From NCBI RefSeq assembly GCF_900607225.1, contig NZ_LR027842.1, forward strand, positions 3,268,081-3,332,080: a stretch of DNA of 64,000 nucleotides, read 5' to 3'. The translations under genes were made by a program, and so were the position numbers. Source of the DNA: [Pseudopropionibacterium] massiliense. Lineage in GTDB: Bacteria > Actinomycetota > Actinomycetes > Propionibacteriales > Propionibacteriaceae. The notes below the pieces were generated by a model. It was not told the DNA's origin. It ran no database searches and saw only the letters and a list, made by a program, of their open reading frames with translations. Positions 61,505-64,000 of this stretch are shown here, in pieces; the first letter of the stretch is position 1; every line of letters starts with the position of its first letter.

Positions 61505-63145
61505 ATGGTGAACGACAAAGAGTGGTCCTGGTCCAGTGAGTATGGGCGCGACCAATTGTTGCGCAAGGAGCTGGAAGCCCAGGCAGAGGCCCTGGCCGCC
61601 AGCAGGAAACGCCAGCAGCGCGACGCCTCGAAACTGCGTTCCGAGCTGCGCACCATGCAGGGCTCGCTGGAGACCCGGCTCGACGCGCTCACCAACGCCT
61701 TCGTCGCCTTCGTGGAGCTCGACGGGATCCGCAAACAGCTGGCGGCCTTCCCGCAGCACACCGAGGCGCGACGCTACGCCTTCCAGGACCTCCAGGTGCT
61801 GCTGGACGGCGGCATTCCCCCACAGCGACCGGACGTCGACGGCTACTGGCTGCCCCCTGCAGTGTCCGCGCTGCGACCCGACGGTTCCGTCGACCCGGAG
61901 CAGGCCGCACTCGCCCGGCAACGCGACCCCCACACGACACAGGTCTTCCTCGCGGTCGCACGGGCCGCTCTCGGTGCGGGCGAGGACGTGGTCGCAGAGC
62001 TGCCGATGCTCCTGACCCCCGACGACCAGGGCACCTGGGCCGAGTGGCAGCTGCTGCTGTGGGGTGCCACGCTGCGCGGGGCCTTCGGTCCGGCGGCCCT
62101 GACGACGCTCACCGCAACCTTCCACCCGCTGATCACCAGCGCTGACGACTGGCTGGAGTGGGCGAGATCCCAGGCCGGCACCAACGACGCCACGGCACTG
62201 GGCTGGGTGACGTCACAGCTCGAGGAATTCACCCCACGACCCACCCCCGAGCAGAAGATCGACCGGACCGCCACCAGAACGGACCGCCCCGATTTCGTGA
62301 TCCGGGATTCCGGACGCTTCCGGGACACCTCGAGCAGGCCAGAACCAGAACCGGAACCCGAGGAAACCCCCGTGGTCGTGGAGGAGGCCTCGCCTGAGGA
62401 GAATGCCTGGGAATCCACCCGGGCCATGCTCGTCCGGGCGATGCAGGCCCACATCAGCGGCGGCAGCGAGAGCGAACACGCGCTGCTGGTCCGCGCGGAA
62501 CTCCTGGAGGAACAGTTCACCAACCCCCTCGGCGCCAGCAAACTCCCCGAAGAGGTGCCCGAAAAACGTCACATCGTCATCGACGCCCTGCGACAGACCG
62601 CCCTCGACGACCACGCCAGCAGGAAGGACCGCCGCAGCCTGTGGTTGCTGATCGCCGAGGCCTTCGCGCCGGCCGCGCGGGAATGGCAGACGGAACCGGA
62701 ACCGCGACTCCCGGAGGAGAAGGTCTCCGGTTACGACAGCCTCACCGTCGGCCCTCAGGGCATCCACGACCAGACAGCGATGCGAACCCTGATGCGACGC
62801 TACGACTCCCAGCAGCCCACGGGCCCCCTCCTTCGTGGTAGGGAGATCATGTGGGCGGGGGCCGCCTTGACGGCTGCCTCCGTCGCGCTGCTCCTGGCGA
62901 CACGCTCGAACTGGTTCCTGCTGCTCGGCCTCGCAGGAATCGTCGCGGCGATACTCGGCTACAAGACGAACGAGACCGCCATGGAACGGCTCAACGCACT
63001 GGAGGCCAGCAAGGACTCCTTGGCCAGGCGCGTCGAGGACGCCATCAAAACCACTGCCGACACATACGAGAAGGCCAAGGCCGGGCACGAGGAACGCCAG
63101 GAGGCGGCATCCCGTTTCCTCACTGCGCTTCGCTCGTCCTCGTGA
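61505..63145 (+). CDS. Coiled-coil membrane protein of unknown function
   Basis: 546 residues. Residues ~15-65 form an N-terminal coiled coil (GRDQLLRKELEAQAEALAASRKRQQRDASKLRSEL), followed by a helical domain. Then comes an acidic Pro/Glu linker (RPEPEPEPEETPVVVEEASPEE, ~280-300), a second helical domain, and two adjacent membrane helices (IMWAGAALTAASVALLLATRS and WFLLLGLAGIVAAILG, ~475-515) with a C-terminal coiled coil. The protein is therefore anchored near its C-terminus with most of it cytoplasmic. No known family. Its 3' end overlaps the flavodoxin gene tail-to-tail by 26 bases. Confidence 0.72.
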   Translation: MVNDKEWSWSSEYGRDQLLRKELEAQAEALAASRKRQQRDASKLRSELRTMQGSLETRLDALTNAFVAFVELDGIRKQLAAFPQHTEARRYAFQDLQVLLDGGIPPQRPDVDGYWLPPAVSALRPDGSVDPEQAALARQRDPHTTQVFLAVARAALGAGEDVVAELPMLLTPDDQGTWAEWQLLLWGATLRGAFGPAALTTLTATFHPLITSADDWLEWARSQAGTNDATALGWVTSQLEEFTPRPTPEQKIDRTATRTDRPDFVIRDSGRFRDTSSRPEPEPEPEETPVVVEEASPEENAWESTRAMLVRAMQAHISGGSESEHALLVRAELLEEQFTNPLGASKLPEEVPEKRHIVIDALRQTALDDHASRKDRRSLWLLIAEAFAPAAREWQTEPEPRLPEEKVSGYDSLTVGPQGIHDQTAMRTLMRRYDSQQPTGPLLRGREIMWAGAALTAASVALLLATRSNWFLLLGLAGIVAAILGYKTNETAMERLNALEASKDSLARRVEDAIKTTADTYEKAKAGHEERQEAASRFLTALRSSS

Positions 63146-63617
63146 AATCGAGCCCCCGGGCCCAGGCGCGGATCGTCGGCGGGTCGACGTGGTCGGCGGG
63201 TTTCTTCGCGAGGACCCGGAACAGCAGCTTCTTGAGGAAACCGACCCTCTCGGGTGCGTAGCGACCCGCGAAGGCCGCCTGTGAGATCGCCTCGACCAGC
63301 TCCGCGGCGGCCTTGTTGTGGCCGAGCGCGACGTCCTGCTTGGCGGGATCGACGGCGGTGATGGAGAGGTTGAACAGCGCGACCCGCCCGATCCGCTCCC
63401 CGTGGTTGCGCAGCCACGTCAGCGACTCCGGCAGCCACGTCAGCGCCTGGGTGGCGCTGCCCAGCACGAACCCGTCGAAACCGGCCGGGTCGGGGTCGTC
63501 GCGCAGATCCGCCACCACGACGTCGAAACCCCGGGCACGCAGTTCGTCGGCGATGATCCCGGCCGCATCGGCCGTGGAACCCGCGCGGGTCGCATATCCC
63601 ACCAGTACTCGCTGCAT
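63120..63617 (-). CDS. Flavodoxin-domain protein
   Basis: 165 residues. [35 protein letters not shown] is the FMN phosphate-binding loop (T-R-A-G-S-T), and [23 protein letters not shown] the second loop. It matches the flavodoxin_5/menaquinone-dependent protoporphyrinogen oxidase-like group. The redox partner is unknown. Start ATG 63617. Confidence 0.83.
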   Translation of the reverse strand: MQRVLVGYATRAGSTADAAGIIADELRARGFDVVVADLRDDPDPAGFDGFVLGSATQALTWLPESLTWLRNHGERIGRVALFNLSITAVDPAKQDVALGHNKAAAELVEAISQAAFAGRYAPERVGFLKKLLFRVLAKKPADHVDPPTIRAWARGLDFTRTSEAQ

Positions 63618-63685
63618 GGATCAAAGCTAGTACCCAGCGCCGCATCCCGCTTCGAGGTAGGCTCGACGTGGACGAGGAGGTTCTC

Positions 63686-64000
63686 ATGGGCAATGCGAAA
63701 CGCATCGGTGTTCTGACGGCGGGCGGCGACTCCCCCGGCCTGAACGCGGCCATCCGCGGGCTGGGCAAGGCGGCCATCGGCAGACACGGAATGGAGTTGA
63801 TCGGTTTCCGCGACGGGGTGCGCGGCCTGGCCGAGAACCGGTGCTTCCAGCTCGGCCCGGAGGCGCTGTCAGGGATCCTCACCATCGGCGGCACCATCCT
63901 CGGGACCAGCCGCGACAAGGTGCACCGCATGCGCCTGGGCGGTGAGACCGTCGACGCCATCCCCACCATCAAGGACGTCGTGGAACAGGCCGACCTGGAC
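63686..64000 (+). CDS. 6-phosphofructokinase, N-terminal part (cut by window end)
   Basis: ATG 63686 behind GAGGAGG opens a frame to the window end (105 codons). [25 protein letters not shown] is the PFK nucleotide loop, with GLN as in actinobacterial and PPi-type enzymes rather than [15 protein letters not shown] and [11 protein letters not shown], the latter contributing to effector and phosphate binding, follow as expected. Whether ATP or pyrophosphate is the donor cannot be decided before the GGDD/GGDG motif, which lies outside the window. Confidence 0.92.
   Translation, partial: MGNAKRIGVLTAGGDSPGLNAAIRGLGKAAIGRHGMELIGFRDGVRGLAENRCFQLGPEALSGILTIGGTILGTSRDKVHRMRLGGETVDAIPTIKDVVEQADLD

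Overview
The window looks like chromosomal DNA of a high-GC actinobacterium, most likely a member of the Propionibacteriaceae (Arachnia/Propionibacterium-like). This is inferred from GC-rich codon use, a DUF222-HNH gene, leaderless genes with a TANNNT hexamer 6-7 nt before the start codon, and the gene families present. No sequence search was possible, so family names come from motif recognition.

Layout. (1) 0.29-11.2 kb, minus strand: a defence island with a small HTH protein, a PLD-like/SNF2 helicase, a DUF4391 protein, a beta-class type III Mod methyltransferase, an AlbA_2 ATPase-type protein and a type III Res subunit. Res is broken by a TGA in its conserved REGWDNP motif. The island lies between 3' ends of near-identical copies of a large repeat-type protein gene (the left copy is cut by the window edge) and abuts an alpha/beta-hydrolase remnant. 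(2) 11.6-17.9 kb: two full paralogues of that ~800-residue protein, separated by a 79-bp MITE-like element and a decayed WD40 gene. (3) 18.0-19.4 kb: an AbiEi/AbiEii pair. (4) 19.7-26.9 kb: DUF2207 protein, ArsR-SRPBCC/SnoaL-TfoX operon, an aberrant tRNA (anticodon AUG) next to a large unknown gene, tRNA-Ala, and small secreted or membrane proteins. (5) 27.3-38.1 kb: symporter, cupin, PadR and a broken membrane gene, GH3 enzyme, DUF817 protein with a duplicated 3' fragment, lipocalin-like/partner pair with divergent TetR, ATP-grasp protein. (6) 38.3-43.9 kb: NYN protein, metal-receptor protein and a TOMM (streptolysin S-like) cluster. The cluster has a SagC-like protein, a Cys-rich protein fused to membrane helices, a frameshifted YcaO and a SagB-like oxidase. 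(7) 44.5-47.5 kb: DUF222-HNH gene and a lower-GC membrane protein gene split by a second copy of the 79-bp element. (8) 47.6-51.0 kb: feoA-feoB with two NifU-like paralogues. (9) 51.0-64 kb: dehydrogenase, GNAT, orphan antitoxin, TetR-ABC exporter, PIN toxin-antitoxin pair, aldo/keto reductase, PadR-ABC pair, unknown proteins, flavodoxin, and the start of 6-phosphofructokinase.

The main themes are an accessory left half (defence island, toxin-antitoxin, paralogue expansion), a possible new streptolysin S-like peptide system, and a small mobile element. For that element the window itself shows an empty target site, 3-bp target duplications and a gene whose reading frame is restored when the element is removed. 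Several genes carry single-base inactivating lesions (res, YcaO, the 29.4-30.7 kb membrane gene). These could be real decay, phase variation or sequencing error.
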